Below, in pieces: positions 1-8,378 of a stretch of DNA of 30,461 nucleotides. The notes under the pieces were generated by a model. That model had not been told where the DNA came from and made no database searches. It saw only the letters and a program-made list of their open reading frames with translations. The position numbers and the translations under genes are program-made. The stretch's first letter is position 1; each line of letters begins with the position of its first letter. The stretch is from DASQFI01 sp035633215 (GTDB lineage: Bacteria; Acidobacteriota; Vicinamibacteria; Vicinamibacterales; SCN-69-37): positions 1 through 30,461 of the forward strand of contig DASQFI010000008.1 of the NCBI GenBank assembly GCA_035633215.1. The letters run 5' to 3'.

Positions 1-1734
1 CGTCCCGGCTGTCCCGAACGCAGCGCGCTGCCTGTCAAGCACGCGGCCGGGCTTATCGCCCGTGGGCTTGCCGTCCTGAACAGCGACCCGTCCGTTAATC
101 AACACGAAGTCAATCCCCTGGCTGTACTGATGCGGCTCGAAGTAGGTCGCCTTGTCGCGGATCGTGTCCGGGTCGAAGACGACGACGTCGGCCCTCTGTC
201 CCGGCGCGAGCCGGCCGCGATCGGAGAGCCCCAGGATCTGGGCGGGCAGCGACGTCAGCGATCGGATGGCAAATGACAGCGTAATGACCTTCTTGTCGAA
301 AACGAACGTCCGGATCAGACGAGGCACAGTGCCGAACGTGCCTGGATGGATGTGCCGCTCCCGTTTGGAGTCCTCGACTGAGGCGCCGCTGCGATCGGTG
401 CAGACGCCGGTGTAGTCCTGCCGCATGAACTCTTCGAGGTCGAGAAGCGACACGGCAAAGGCCCGAAACTCGATGCCGCCCGGCCGATCGAAGCCGCTCA
501 TCTGAAAGAAGATGGCCGTGTCGATCGGATCCTCGTTCCGCATCGCGGCCACCTGACCGAGCGTCTTTCCGATGAGCGACTTGTCCGGGTAGTCCATGAT
601 CAACAGACCCGCGGGACCACCCTGGCGGTCGATGTCGTATTCGATGTCGCGGCGGATGAGCGGACCCTGCACCGCATCTGCGAGCCGGCGCTTCAGGTTC
701 TCGCGCATGTTCGTGTAGTCGGCGTCTGGGCTCGGGTCGTACTGGCCCATACCCTTGACCTGCCGGACCATGAGCGCCCAGCGCGGAATGACGACGATCG
801 TCTCGTCGTAGGCCTCATAGGAGTGCATGTTGATGTAGACCTGATGACCCTCGGCCCAGCTTCGGCTGACGAGCTGCGTGATGATGCGACCCGAGCCCCA
901 TTCGCGCGGCCCTTTTGGGTGCAGATGGTCCATCATCGCGGGAATCCGCGCGTGCTTCGCGATGTTGATCGTCTCCACAACGGCGTCGATGTTCGTGAAC
1001 TGCCGCGTGTCGATGTAGGTCGTCGGCATCGACGCGGAGCTGGGAAGCTGCCACTTCGGATACTGTCCCTGGCTGCGCAGGTGCGCCTGGTAGTGGCCCC
1101 CGAAGGGCGCGACGACTTTCGCCAGCTCGAGGACTTCAGCCTCGGTGCTCCATCGGCCCGGCAGGTATTCCAGCCCGGCGCTCAGGCCGAACGCACCCGC
1201 TTCCATCCCTTCACGCACGAGCTGCCGCATCCGGTCGATCTCGGCGGCGGTCGCTTCGCGCATGTAGTCGTCGCCCATGACCTGGCCGCGCACGGTGCCG
1301 TGGCCGACCATCATGATCAGGTTGAGCGCTGAGCCTGCCCGCGTGAGATCCTGCCGTTGCCGGTCCAGCGGCCAGCGCGTCCGGCCGTCGGTGTTGATGA
1401 CGGCTGTCGTGAAGCCCTGTGTCGTGAAGTTCGTCAGCGCGCCCTGACCCGCCAGGACGGCCCCTTCCAGATGCTCGTGGAGCGCGATGAATCCCGGTGT
1501 GACGTACCGGCCGCGCGCCTCGATCGTGCGCCGGGCCGCCGCCCGGCGCAGATTCCCGACCGTCGCGATCGTGTCGCCGCGGATGCCGACATCGGCGTAC
1601 ACGAACGGGTTGCCGGTGCCGTCGAGCACGCGACCGCCGCGGATCACGATGTCGTACTCGGACACCTGGGAGGTCAGTGGCATCCCGAGACTCAAGAACG
1701 CGATGATGACGAGCCATCCGCGGGTGGGATTCAT
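1..1734 (-). CDS. D-aminoacylase-like amidohydrolase (copy 1, 3' end cut by window edge)
   Basis: Predicted exported metal-dependent amidohydrolase of the D-aminoacylase / N-acyl-D-amino-acid deacylase group, which removes the acyl group from N-acyl-D-amino acids. The frame is open from ATG 1734 to the left edge, 578 codons. Residues 1-22 form a signal peptide-like segment (WLVIIAFLSLGMPL). The beta-sandwich start IVIRGGRVLDGTG follows, then the metal-binding HxH in GFIALHEHLEG (H86, H88), the family-typical MVGHGTVRGQVMG, and GLSAGLEYLPGRWS. A later DHLHPKGP matches the usual SHxK region. A GGAGG 9 nt upstream supports this start. A diverged second copy at 28301-29740 suggests that only about 20 residues are missing. 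Substrate is unknown; the usual D-aminoacylase SHHK and SDG motifs are altered, so true D-aminoacylase activity is uncertain. Confidence 0.88.
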   Translation of the reverse strand, partial: MNPTRGWLVIIAFLSLGMPLTSQVSEYDIVIRGGRVLDGTGNPFVYADVGIRGDTIATVGNLRRAAARRTIEARGRYVTPGFIALHEHLEGAVLAGQGALTNFTTQGFTTAVINTDGRTRWPLDRQRQDLTRAGSALNLIMMVGHGTVRGQVMGDDYMREATAAEIDRMRQLVREGMEAGAFGLSAGLEYLPGRWSTEAEVLELAKVVAPFGGHYQAHLRSQGQYPKWQLPSSASMPTTYIDTRQFTNIDAVVETINIAKHARIPAMMDHLHPKGPREWGSGRIITQLVSRSWAEGHQVYINMHSYEAYDETIVVIPRWALMVRQVKGMGQYDPSPDADYTNMRENLKRRLADAVQGPLIRRDIEYDIDRQGGPAGLLIMDYPDKSLIGKTLGQVAAMRNEDPIDTAIFFQMSGFDRPGGIEFRAFAVSLLDLEEFMRQDYTGVCTDRSGASVEDSKRERHIHPGTFGTVPRLIRTFVFDKKVITLSFAIRSLTSLPAQILGLSDRGRLAPGQRADVVVFDPDTIRDKATYFEPHQYSQGIDFVLINGRVAVQDGKPTGDKPGRVLDRQRAAFGTAGT

Positions 1735-1799
1735 GGTCCTGACCTCCGGCACCGTTGGCCGAGCCGGATTCTACACCTCGTGTTTGGGCGACTTCTGAA

Positions 1800-1898
1800 C
1801 CAGCGATCGCCAGCTCCGGGCGTCTGGCATCATACTCGGCGATGTAGAACGCGATCAGTGGTCCATCAGGCGACCATTTCGGGTCAGTGGGCAGATGC
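1800..1898 (-). pseudogene. Relic of a PD40/TolB beta-propeller repeat
   Basis: Between the kinase 1 stop and the amidohydrolase start, the minus strand reads HLPTDPKWSPDGPLIAFYIAEYD, which contains the KWSPDG...IAFY core of a PD40/TolB propeller blade. A stop codon lies immediately upstream and there is no start, so it cannot be a gene alone. It is probably what remains of the propeller end of an earlier kinase or TolB-like gene. The evidence is one repeat-like motif only. Confidence 0.4.
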
Positions 1899-1919
1899 TA
1901 ACGCGCCAAAGTCTACCAG

Positions 1920-4625
1920 CTATCGTCGTCCCATCGCCGCGGTCCACGGTCTGACGAACGTCAGCGACCATGCCGCGGCACCGCTTTCGGGCACGATGGT
2001 CAGAGCGCGCTGCAAATCGGCCGTCCAGGTCATCGTGATGACGTGCGGACGGACATTCGCGATCACCTTCGCGGGGCCGATGCGAAAGTCGGCGCCCGGC
2101 TCGACGTCCACGCCCAGAATTCGAGTGCTATCGGCGCTCAGCACCGCGAGCTGCCTGCCATCGCGCCGCCACCAGGTCACGGCCTGAGACGATCGGGCGC
2201 CAGCGGTCCCGGTCGTCGTCACCTGGACCTTGCGGCCTCCGCCTGGAAACGACTGGACGTAGACCTCGTACCGACCGGTCTCATCGGAGAGATAGGCCAG
2301 CCACCGTCCGTCAGGGGAAAACATCCCCAACAGCTCCGCTGATGTCGTCCTCAGAAACGGCTTGGACTTCTCGTTGTTCCCGGGCGGCAGGACGAACAGG
2401 TCGAAGTTCGTCTCGGCGGTGAGCTCGTAGTGGATGATGCTCTTGCCGTCGGGAGACCACGCCGACGCGCCTTTGAACAGCACGGGCGATGAATACGCCC
2501 GCTGTTCCGGTGCCGAACCGTTCACATCCTTCAGGAAGAGATCCTGGGGACCGTCGCGATCGCTCGAGAAGACAATCCGCGCGCCGTCCGGAGACCAGAC
2601 GACGCTGTCGTTCAGGCCGGGGGCCTGGATGAGCGGCGTCGCGCCTCCCTGGATAAGGTCCACCAGCCAGATGCTCGACTCCGTCCGTGAGTTCAAACGA
2701 ACGACCGTCGCACGCCGTTCGTCCGCAGACAGCGCGACCTGCAGGTACCGGCCGGGCGGAAGCGCCACGGCACCCTCCTCGGATCCGGTGCGATCGGTCC
2801 ACACGAGCCGGGTGTTGATCGACGGCTCGGTCAGATACGCGAGCGTGCCATCCGCTGACGCGGACGCGGCGGGTGCCGCGGTGTAGTTCGCGCCGGAGGT
2901 CGGGCTTGCGGGCACGTCGCCGAGCGGCGCCGGCTCGCCAGAGATCGTCCGGGCTCGCGGATCGAAACGCTGAGCGACGAGCACACCCTTGCGGAGAAAC
3001 AGCAGATAGCCGGGCTCGGCGAAGACGGGCACGTTTTCCATTTGCGCGAGTGGTTCGCGCGCCCCCGCGCTGAGCGAGCCTACGAAGATGTTGAACTTGC
3101 CTGCACGCACCGGCAGCGCCGCGAACACAAAATGGTCGCCATCAGGCAGGAATTGTGGGAACCGGTGGCCCGTTTCCCTGGCGGCCGTATCGAGCGCCAT
3201 GAGCGGCGTCGGATCGCCACCGTTCGCCGAGACGCGAAAGAGTCCGCCGGCGGCGGCCGGAGCGAACACGATGTCGCCACGCGCGTTCCATGTCCCGCCA
3301 CGGCCGGTTGGCGCGTCGCAGATCACGTCCGGCCGTCCGCCATCCACGCCGATCGTCTTCAGCTTGCCGTCCGCAAAAAACCCGAGGCGCCGGCTGTCGG
3401 GCGACCAGAACGGCAGGTACGCTCCGGTCGTGTTCTCCAGACGCTGCGCCGTCAGCGCGTTGGCGGGCCGGAGCCAGAGCTGCGCGTCACCGGTGCCCGA
3501 GACGCTCCCTGTCACGAACACCACGAGCTTGCCATCGGGCGAGATCGCTGAATCGGCCGGATCGGGACTGAAGATCACGGACTCCGGGGCGAGCAGCGAC
3601 GTTCGCATCACCGCCTCCGATCGCACGGGCGTGCCCGCTCCCGCCATGCGCCAGAGGCCGAACGCGACCGCAGCGGTCAAGACGGCGCCAGCAGCGGCGG
3701 CAACCAGCATCGCGCCGAACGGCTTGCGTGAAGAAGACGCGGCCGGCGGCGGCACGGCTCGCACGTCGTCGAGCTCGTCGAGCTCCAGACGAGCATCGCC
3801 AATCGCGCTCAGCCGCTTACGCGGATCCTTTTCGAGGCAACGGCGCAGCACGCGCTGTATGGCCACGGGAAGATCGGGCGGCAACCCGCGCCAGTCGGGA
3901 GGCTCTTTCAGCACCGTCGCCAGCGTTTCGGTCACGTCATCCCCGCCGAATGCTCGCCGGCCGGTCAACATCTCGTAGAGCACGCACCCGAATCCCCACA
4001 CGTCCGCGCGACGGTCGACGGGGCGTCCTCTCGCCTGCTCCGGCGACATGTAGGCCGCGGTGCCGAGAATCATTCCCATCTGCGTCGCCCGCGCCGTGAG
4101 CGTCGGAGAGTTGGATGGGTCCGGCGTCCCGGACCCGGCGTCAGAAGTGAGCGCTTTGGCGAGTCCAAAATCCAGGACCTTTACACTGCCGTCGTCTTTG
4201 ACTTTGATGTTCGCGGGCTTCAGATCCCGATGGACGATGCCGTGGTCGTGCGCAGTCTCGAGCGCGTCGGCAATCTGCCGCGCGATCGGCAATGCCTCAT
4301 GAAGCGCAAGCGGACCCTCCGCGATGCGATCCGCCAGGGTCGGCCCAGGGACGAGCTCCATGACGAGCGCGTGTGTCCCGCCGGCGTCCTCGAAGCCGTA
4401 CAGATGCGCGATGTTGGGGTGGTTCAGTGACGCGAGCACCTGCGCCTCGCGGCGGAAGCGCGCCAGCCGCTCCGTGTCGCCCGCAACGAGCTCGGGCAGG
4501 ACTTTCAGCGCGACGTCGCGATGCAGTTTCGTGTCCCGGGCGCGATAGACCTCGCCCATGCCGCCGGCACCGAGCGCGCCAGTTATTTCGTACGGACCAA
4601 TTCGCGCGCCAGTCGGTAGCGGCAT
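1920..4625 (-). CDS. Ser/Thr protein kinase with C-terminal PD40 beta-propeller (kinase 1)
   Basis: Membrane-anchored Hanks-type kinase of 901 aa. The kinase domain is residues 12-283: glycine loop GAGGMG (19-24), ATP lysine K41, HRDLKPAN (132-139), DFG (152-154), and activation-loop end GTAAYMSPEQ (188-197). All catalytic residues are present. One membrane helix lies at about 303-325, so the kinase is probably cytoplasmic and the rest periplasmic. Residues from about 340 hold repeated PD40/TolB blades (SPDGKLVVFV, WSPDSRRLGFF, FSPDGRWLAYL), a sensor-like beta-propeller. No partner or substrate can be read from the sequence. There is no clear Shine-Dalgarno before the ATG; the 5' leader is shared with kinase 2. 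The closest relative in the window is the broken fragment at 7411-7818. Confidence 0.95.
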   Translation of the reverse strand: MPLPTGARIGPYEITGALGAGGMGEVYRARDTKLHRDVALKVLPELVAGDTERLARFRREAQVLASLNHPNIAHLYGFEDAGGTHALVMELVPGPTLADRIAEGPLALHEALPIARQIADALETAHDHGIVHRDLKPANIKVKDDGSVKVLDFGLAKALTSDAGSGTPDPSNSPTLTARATQMGMILGTAAYMSPEQARGRPVDRRADVWGFGCVLYEMLTGRRAFGGDDVTETLATVLKEPPDWRGLPPDLPVAIQRVLRRCLEKDPRKRLSAIGDARLELDELDDVRAVPPPAASSSRKPFGAMLVAAAAGAVLTAAVAFGLWRMAGAGTPVRSEAVMRTSLLAPESVIFSPDPADSAISPDGKLVVFVTGSVSGTGDAQLWLRPANALTAQRLENTTGAYLPFWSPDSRRLGFFADGKLKTIGVDGGRPDVICDAPTGRGGTWNARGDIVFAPAAAGGLFRVSANGGDPTPLMALDTAARETGHRFPQFLPDGDHFVFAALPVRAGKFNIFVGSLSAGAREPLAQMENVPVFAEPGYLLFLRKGVLVAQRFDPRARTISGEPAPLGDVPASPTSGANYTAAPAASASADGTLAYLTEPSINTRLVWTDRTGSEEGAVALPPGRYLQVALSADERRATVVRLNSRTESSIWLVDLIQGGATPLIQAPGLNDSVVWSPDGARIVFSSDRDGPQDLFLKDVNGSAPEQRAYSSPVLFKGASAWSPDGKSIIHYELTAETNFDLFVLPPGNNEKSKPFLRTTSAELLGMFSPDGRWLAYLSDETGRYEVYVQSFPGGGRKVQVTTTGTAGARSSQAVTWWRRDGRQLAVLSADSTRILGVDVEPGADFRIGPAKVIANVRPHVITMTWTADLQRALTIVPESGAAAWSLTFVRPWTAAMGRR

Positions 4626-4653
4626 GGGCTCGGAAGTCTACTTTGTTCTAGTT

Positions 4654-4741
4654 GCGCGGGGCCCCACCCCCGCGCCTTGACGGCTCGTCTCGCTTCGCTC
4701 GCTCGCCGGGCCGCAGGCGCCCATGCCGCCGGCACCGAGCA
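4654..4741. repeat. Cassette A1 plus kinase glycine-loop relic upstream of kinase 1
   Basis: The first 55 bp (4654-4708) match 12040-12094 with three differences. They start with a perfect hairpin, GCGCGGGG (4654-4661) and CCCCGCGC (4668-4675) around a 6-nt loop, followed by a CTCGCTTCGCTCGCTCG tract. On the minus strand the cassette is preceded by a kinase relic reading LLGAGGMGA (about 4712-4741), so it follows the glycine-loop methionine codon of a vanished kinase copy. The same order occurs at 12040-12183. It lies in the 5' leader region of kinase 1. Confidence 0.75.
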
Positions 4742-4770
4742 GATCCATCGCGAGCGAGGTGGAGCCCACG

Positions 4771-7308
4771 TTACCGCCGAGGTTCGAGAATCTCGCCGAC
4801 GCGGTCGACGATGTCGCTCCAGTGCGCCTTGACGACGGGGTTCGCGGCGGCTGTCGCGGAGGCGCGGGCCTGCGCCTGAATGGCCCGCAACTGCGCGCGC
4901 GCGAGCGCAGGCACGTCGCTCTGGCTCAGGTTCGGCGCGGCCACGAACGGGGCCGCTGGAACTGGCGGCGCGGCCGGAGCCGCGGCTCCCGCGGCCGGCG
5001 GCGGCGGTGCGGGCGGGTTGACGATCGCCCCGAGGCGCGCGACGTAGGCGCGCTGCAGCCCGCGGCGGTTCGCATCCGGCGTCGTCGCGGCCGGCGTGTT
5101 CCAGATCAGCCGCTTCATCTCGGCCAGGTAGTCGGCCAGCGGCCAGGCGTTCTTCGCGTCGAACTTCTCGATCTCCGCGAGCCGCCCCAGGCGAATGTTC
5201 GACAGCAGGTTGTTGAGCACGGCCACCTGACGCGTCGGCAGCGCGCTCGGGCCGATCAGCGCGGCGATCGCCGGCGGCTGCAGCCAGTCCGGCGTGGCGA
5301 AGACGTGTTCGTTCAGGAAGGCGAGCGCCGCGAGCTGCGGCGTCTTCGGCACCACCGTGTAGACGCCGCCAGCCTGATCAGCGGTTTTGAGATCGACGTT
5401 GACGCCGGCAATGAGCTGCGCGACGTGGCCCATGTAAGTGCTCCACTGCCCGAGGCCCTCGGTGTACAGCTCGTTCAGCTCGGAATAGTCGTCGCCTGGC
5501 TTCGTCGTCCACTTGATGAGATTCGGGACCATCCGCTTGAAATTGGCGACCGCGTAGGTCGACGCCTTGATCGGGTCGTCGCCCATGTCTTCGGTCTGCG
5601 ATCGCGGATCGATCGATCCGTACTGTCCGGGAACGAATCTGTACGGGAACGCTCCGCTCTGCTTGCTGATCCAGTCGTTGAGGGTCGCCTTCTCCGCCTC
5701 GGCCGTCGTCGCCTGCGGCAGCACGCGGTAGCCCCAGTTGATCGCGAAGTCGTCGAAGGGACCGACGCGACGGATGAAGTCCTTCGGTTGCAGCCCATCG
5801 CCGGGCTGCGCGACGTAGTTCTGGCGCGCGTAGTCCATGATGGTCGCGCTCACACCGTACTTGCTGGTGAACTTCGGATCGCGGAGCGACTCGACCGGAA
5901 ACGAGTTGGACGCCACCATGTTGTGTTGCAGGCCCAGGGCGTGGCCGATCTCATGCGCGATCACCTGGCGCATGGTTTCGCCCATCAGCTCCTCCGGCAC
6001 CTCGAGCGTCCGCGCCGCGGGATTGGCGGCCGCGGTCTCGAGCAGCAGCCGGTTCCGGTAGCTGCGCATATGGTTGTGGTACCAGGTGATCTCGCTGTTG
6101 AGAATCTCGCCGGTGCGCGGGTCCGACGTATGTGGCCCGACCGCATTGCGGACGAGGCTCGCGGCCCAACGCACCATCGACACGCGGGCGTCGTCAGGAT
6201 CCCAATCAGGGTCCTCGGCCTTGGTCGGTGGGTCCGTGGCGATGATGGCGCGCTTGAAGCCAGCCTTCTCGAACACCTTCTGCCATTCTTCGACGCCCGC
6301 TTTCACGTGGCGCCGCCACCTCATCGGCGTCGCGGGATCGATGTAGTACACGATTGGCTTGACCGGTTCGACCAACTCGCCGCGCGCGTAGGCCGCCGGG
6401 TCCTTCGGCTCGAGGCGCCAGCGCGCGATGAACGTCTCGGTCGTCGCCTTCAGCTGATCGAGGCCGTAGTTCACGCGATCGACGTTGAAGTAGCCGACGC
6501 GTGGATCGAACGAGCGCGGCCGCATCGGCTCCTTCGGCAGCAGCACGATCGACTGGCGCATCTCCAGGCTCACCGTGCCGCCGCCGCGATCGCCCGGCCC
6601 CTCGGTCGCGGCGTAGGTCTGCACGTGCCGGACTTCTATGTTGGTGGGGAACGATCGAATCTGGCTCACGAAGCTCCGCGCGGCGTCGAAGCGCTGCACG
6701 GCGTACGTGCGCCGCTGGGCCGTCGACAACCCCGCCAACGCCGGCGTGTCGCCGGCGAAGAAATCCGTCACGTCGACCACGGCGGTCGCGTTGCCGGCGC
6801 CGAACGCCGCGATCGGGAACGACGCCAGGATGGGGGCGAAGTTGTTCTCGATGACCGACTTGGAGATCGGCGTCTCGGGATCGGCGTACGAATCAACGCT
6901 GATGCTTCGCAGCAGGACGTTGTTGTCGCGCCGCTCCCAGCGCACCATGCGCTCGGCAATCGAACTGCCCGCGCTGGTGAAGCCGCCGCTTCCGGCCGGC
7001 ACGCCCGAGATTCTGCTGACCAGCAGGAAATCGCGGCCGAGCATCGCGTCGTCGATCTCGAAGAAGTAACGGTCGCCGACATGGTGCACCGCGAACACGC
7101 CGCGCTCGGTCTTCGCGGCAGACGTGATGACCTGATCGTAGGGCCGGGGCGCACGCGGCTGCGCGGGTCCCTGCTGAGCGCCCTGTTGGCTGCCGGCCTG
7201 CCCTCCACCGGCAGGCGGCGGCTGTTGCGCCCGCATGGACGTCGAGACCAAGGGCAGTGACAGGACGAGCGCGGCGGTGATCAGGCGGCAGTGGCGCATA
7301 GGACGCAC
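4771..7308 (-). CDS. Secreted zinc-dependent metalloprotease (DUF5117/DUF4953 type)
   Basis: 845-aa predicted exported zinc metallopeptidase of the met-zincin group with DUF5118/DUF5117/DUF4953 architecture. Residues 1-28 are a signal peptide (basic start, hydrophobic ITAALVLSLPLVS, cut near AQ), followed by a Q/G/P-rich linker. The zinc site is HEIGHALGLQHN: H452, E453, H456 and H462. The Met-turn is ATIMDYARQNY about 40 residues later. The upstream part (YFFEIDD, DFLLVSRISG, DVTDFFAGD) matches the DUF5117 region. The family is common in Bacteroidetes and Acidobacteria and is thought to act on peptides in the periplasm or outside the cell; the substrate is unknown. The longest frame begins at GTG 7308, with an in-frame ATG at 7299. 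It appears monocistronic, followed by the kinase 1 leader. Confidence 0.93.
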   Translation of the reverse strand: MRPMRHCRLITAALVLSLPLVSTSMRAQQPPPAGGGQAGSQQGAQQGPAQPRAPRPYDQVITSAAKTERGVFAVHHVGDRYFFEIDDAMLGRDFLLVSRISGVPAGSGGFTSAGSSIAERMVRWERRDNNVLLRSISVDSYADPETPISKSVIENNFAPILASFPIAAFGAGNATAVVDVTDFFAGDTPALAGLSTAQRRTYAVQRFDAARSFVSQIRSFPTNIEVRHVQTYAATEGPGDRGGGTVSLEMRQSIVLLPKEPMRPRSFDPRVGYFNVDRVNYGLDQLKATTETFIARWRLEPKDPAAYARGELVEPVKPIVYYIDPATPMRWRRHVKAGVEEWQKVFEKAGFKRAIIATDPPTKAEDPDWDPDDARVSMVRWAASLVRNAVGPHTSDPRTGEILNSEITWYHNHMRSYRNRLLLETAAANPAARTLEVPEELMGETMRQVIAHEIGHALGLQHNMVASNSFPVESLRDPKFTSKYGVSATIMDYARQNYVAQPGDGLQPKDFIRRVGPFDDFAINWGYRVLPQATTAEAEKATLNDWISKQSGAFPYRFVPGQYGSIDPRSQTEDMGDDPIKASTYAVANFKRMVPNLIKWTTKPGDDYSELNELYTEGLGQWSTYMGHVAQLIAGVNVDLKTADQAGGVYTVVPKTPQLAALAFLNEHVFATPDWLQPPAIAALIGPSALPTRQVAVLNNLLSNIRLGRLAEIEKFDAKNAWPLADYLAEMKRLIWNTPAATTPDANRRGLQRAYVARLGAIVNPPAPPPPAAGAAAPAAPPVPAAPFVAAPNLSQSDVPALARAQLRAIQAQARASATAAANPVVKAHWSDIVDRVGEILEPRR

Positions 7309-7320
7309 ATCTTAGACCCG

Positions 7321-7410
7321 GAAATCACTTGACTTGACGTGGTAGGCTGCGCGCTCAATCAACGTTTCCAAGGCGCGCGCCGACGATACCACGTCAAGTC
7401 AAGTGACTTC
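7321..7410. repeat. 24-bp inverted repeat with 42-bp centre
   Basis: Arm 7321-7344 is the reverse complement of 7387-7410 at 23 of 24 positions. Each arm contains a duplicated ACTTG (CACTTGACTTGACGTGG). The 42-bp centre is GC-rich and has a weaker inner inverted repeat (GGCTGCGCGC with GCGCGCGCC). The element lies exactly between the metalloprotease leader and the truncated end of a kinase fragment. It could be a MITE-like element, a transposon scar, or a strong RNA hairpin; no open frame is inside. Confidence 0.8.
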
Positions 7411-7818
7411 CGTTATTGAATGGACGCCGGGTCGGATGCGAGTCGCCTGTGCCGAAGTCGAGCACCTTCACCGTGCGGTCCCCGCGGACTTTGATGTTTG
7501 CGGGCTTCAGGCTCGATGGACGATGCCCAGCTCGTGCGCGGCCTCGAGGGCCTCCCCGATCTGCTTCGCGATCGCCAGCGCGTCGGCCAGCGCGATGGGG
7601 CCCTGGGCGATGCGATCCGCGAGCGTCGGGCCGTCGACCAGTTCGAGCACGAGCGCATGCGTGGCGCTGCTGTCTTCAAAGCCATAAATCGCGGCGATGT
7701 TCGGATGGTTGAGCGAGGCGAGCACCTGCGCTTCACGCCGAAACCGCGCCAGCCGGTCCGCATCGGTGATGAAGGTGTTGGACAGAATCTTCAGCGCGAC
7801 GTCGCGATTGAGCTTGGC
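7411..7818 (-). pseudogene. Broken Ser/Thr kinase fragment (N-lobe to DFG)
   Basis: The minus strand encodes a partial kinase domain: KLNRDVALKIL, then LARFRREAQVLASLNHPNIAAIYGFEDSS, then ALEAAHELGIVHR. At the catalytic loop a one-base loss (near 7511) turns HRDLKPAN into HRA followed by a stop. In the next frame the sequence resumes as LKPANIKVRGDRTVKVLDFG. Homology ends just after DFG, at the 24-bp inverted repeat. The start through the glycine loop is missing. The closest paralogue in the window is kinase 1 (LYGFEDAGGTHALVMELVPGPTLADRI). It is clearly non-functional as read. Confidence 0.88.
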
Positions 7819-7983
7819 GCGGCGGCGCCTGCGTATGGCCCGCTCATCGAGCGACCCGCATCGATCCGCCGGCTGTCACCCGAGACGAGTAACGAGGTCG
7901 GCCCGGGCACGACCCGCCGGTTCCAACGAAGCGGCAAGGTCGCCGGATCGTGGCGGCGACCCAATCCGGCGCTCAATTAGTGG

Positions 7984-8018
7984 TTGATTACTAATACTAG
8001 TTAGTTAACACTAGCAAA
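7984..8018 (+). promoter_or_regulatory. AT-rich palindromic promoter/operator before padR-like gene
   Basis: A short AT-rich island in GC-rich DNA, directly before the GTG start at 8019. It contains ACTAA-N6-TTAGT (7990-8005) and CTAG-N10-CTAG (7997-8014) with GTTAAC inside. PadR-family regulators commonly repress their own operon from such palindromes, so this is a plausible autoregulatory site. No Shine-Dalgarno is visible, so a very short or absent leader is possible. Exact -10/-35 boxes cannot be fixed. Confidence 0.45.
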
Positions 8019-8378
8019 GTGGACGACCACCACACGCGGAAATTCCAGAAGGAACTCAACGCTGGACTTGTGGCGCTGGTGCTGCTTGCCGTGCTGGATC
8101 GCTCCTCCGAGGATCTCTACGGCTATGACATCGCCAAGCGCCTGCAGCGGGCGAACGAGGGCGAAGCGGTCTTTAAGGAAGGCACGGTCTATCCGGTGCT
8201 CCGCGCGCTCTGCGCCGACGGGTTCCTCATCAGTCGGGTCGTGCCGTCCGCCTCGGGCCCGCCGCGGCGCTACTACCGCATCACCGACGAAGGACGCGCG
8301 CTGCTCGCTCGATGGAGCGGCATCTGGATCCAGACGCGCGATTTCGTCGATCGCTTCTTCCGGGGAGTCGAATCATGA
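8019..8378 (+). CDS. PadR family transcriptional regulator
   Basis: 119-aa winged-helix repressor of the PadR family. The N-terminal part shows the typical LNAGLVALVLLAVLDRSSEDLYGYDIAKRL, then the recognition region with VFKEGTVYPVLRALCADGFL, and the wing PRRYYRITDEGRALL. A C-terminal helix would form the dimer. It starts at GTG 8019 and its stop overlaps the next gene's start in ATGA (8375-8378), indicating translational coupling. Such PadR genes usually control the co-transcribed membrane protein next to them; the signal is unknown. A palindromic AT-rich region lies just upstream. Confidence 0.93.
   Translation: MDDHHTRKFQKELNAGLVALVLLAVLDRSSEDLYGYDIAKRLQRANEGEAVFKEGTVYPVLRALCADGFLISRVVPSASGPPRRYYRITDEGRALLARWSGIWIQTRDFVDRFFRGVES

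Noticed and set aside
4723..7260. 845-aa open frame on the plus strand opposite the metalloprotease
   Set aside because: R/H/D-rich translation with no family motif, typical of an antisense frame of a GC-rich gene. The minus strand has a signal peptide and a complete zinc site.
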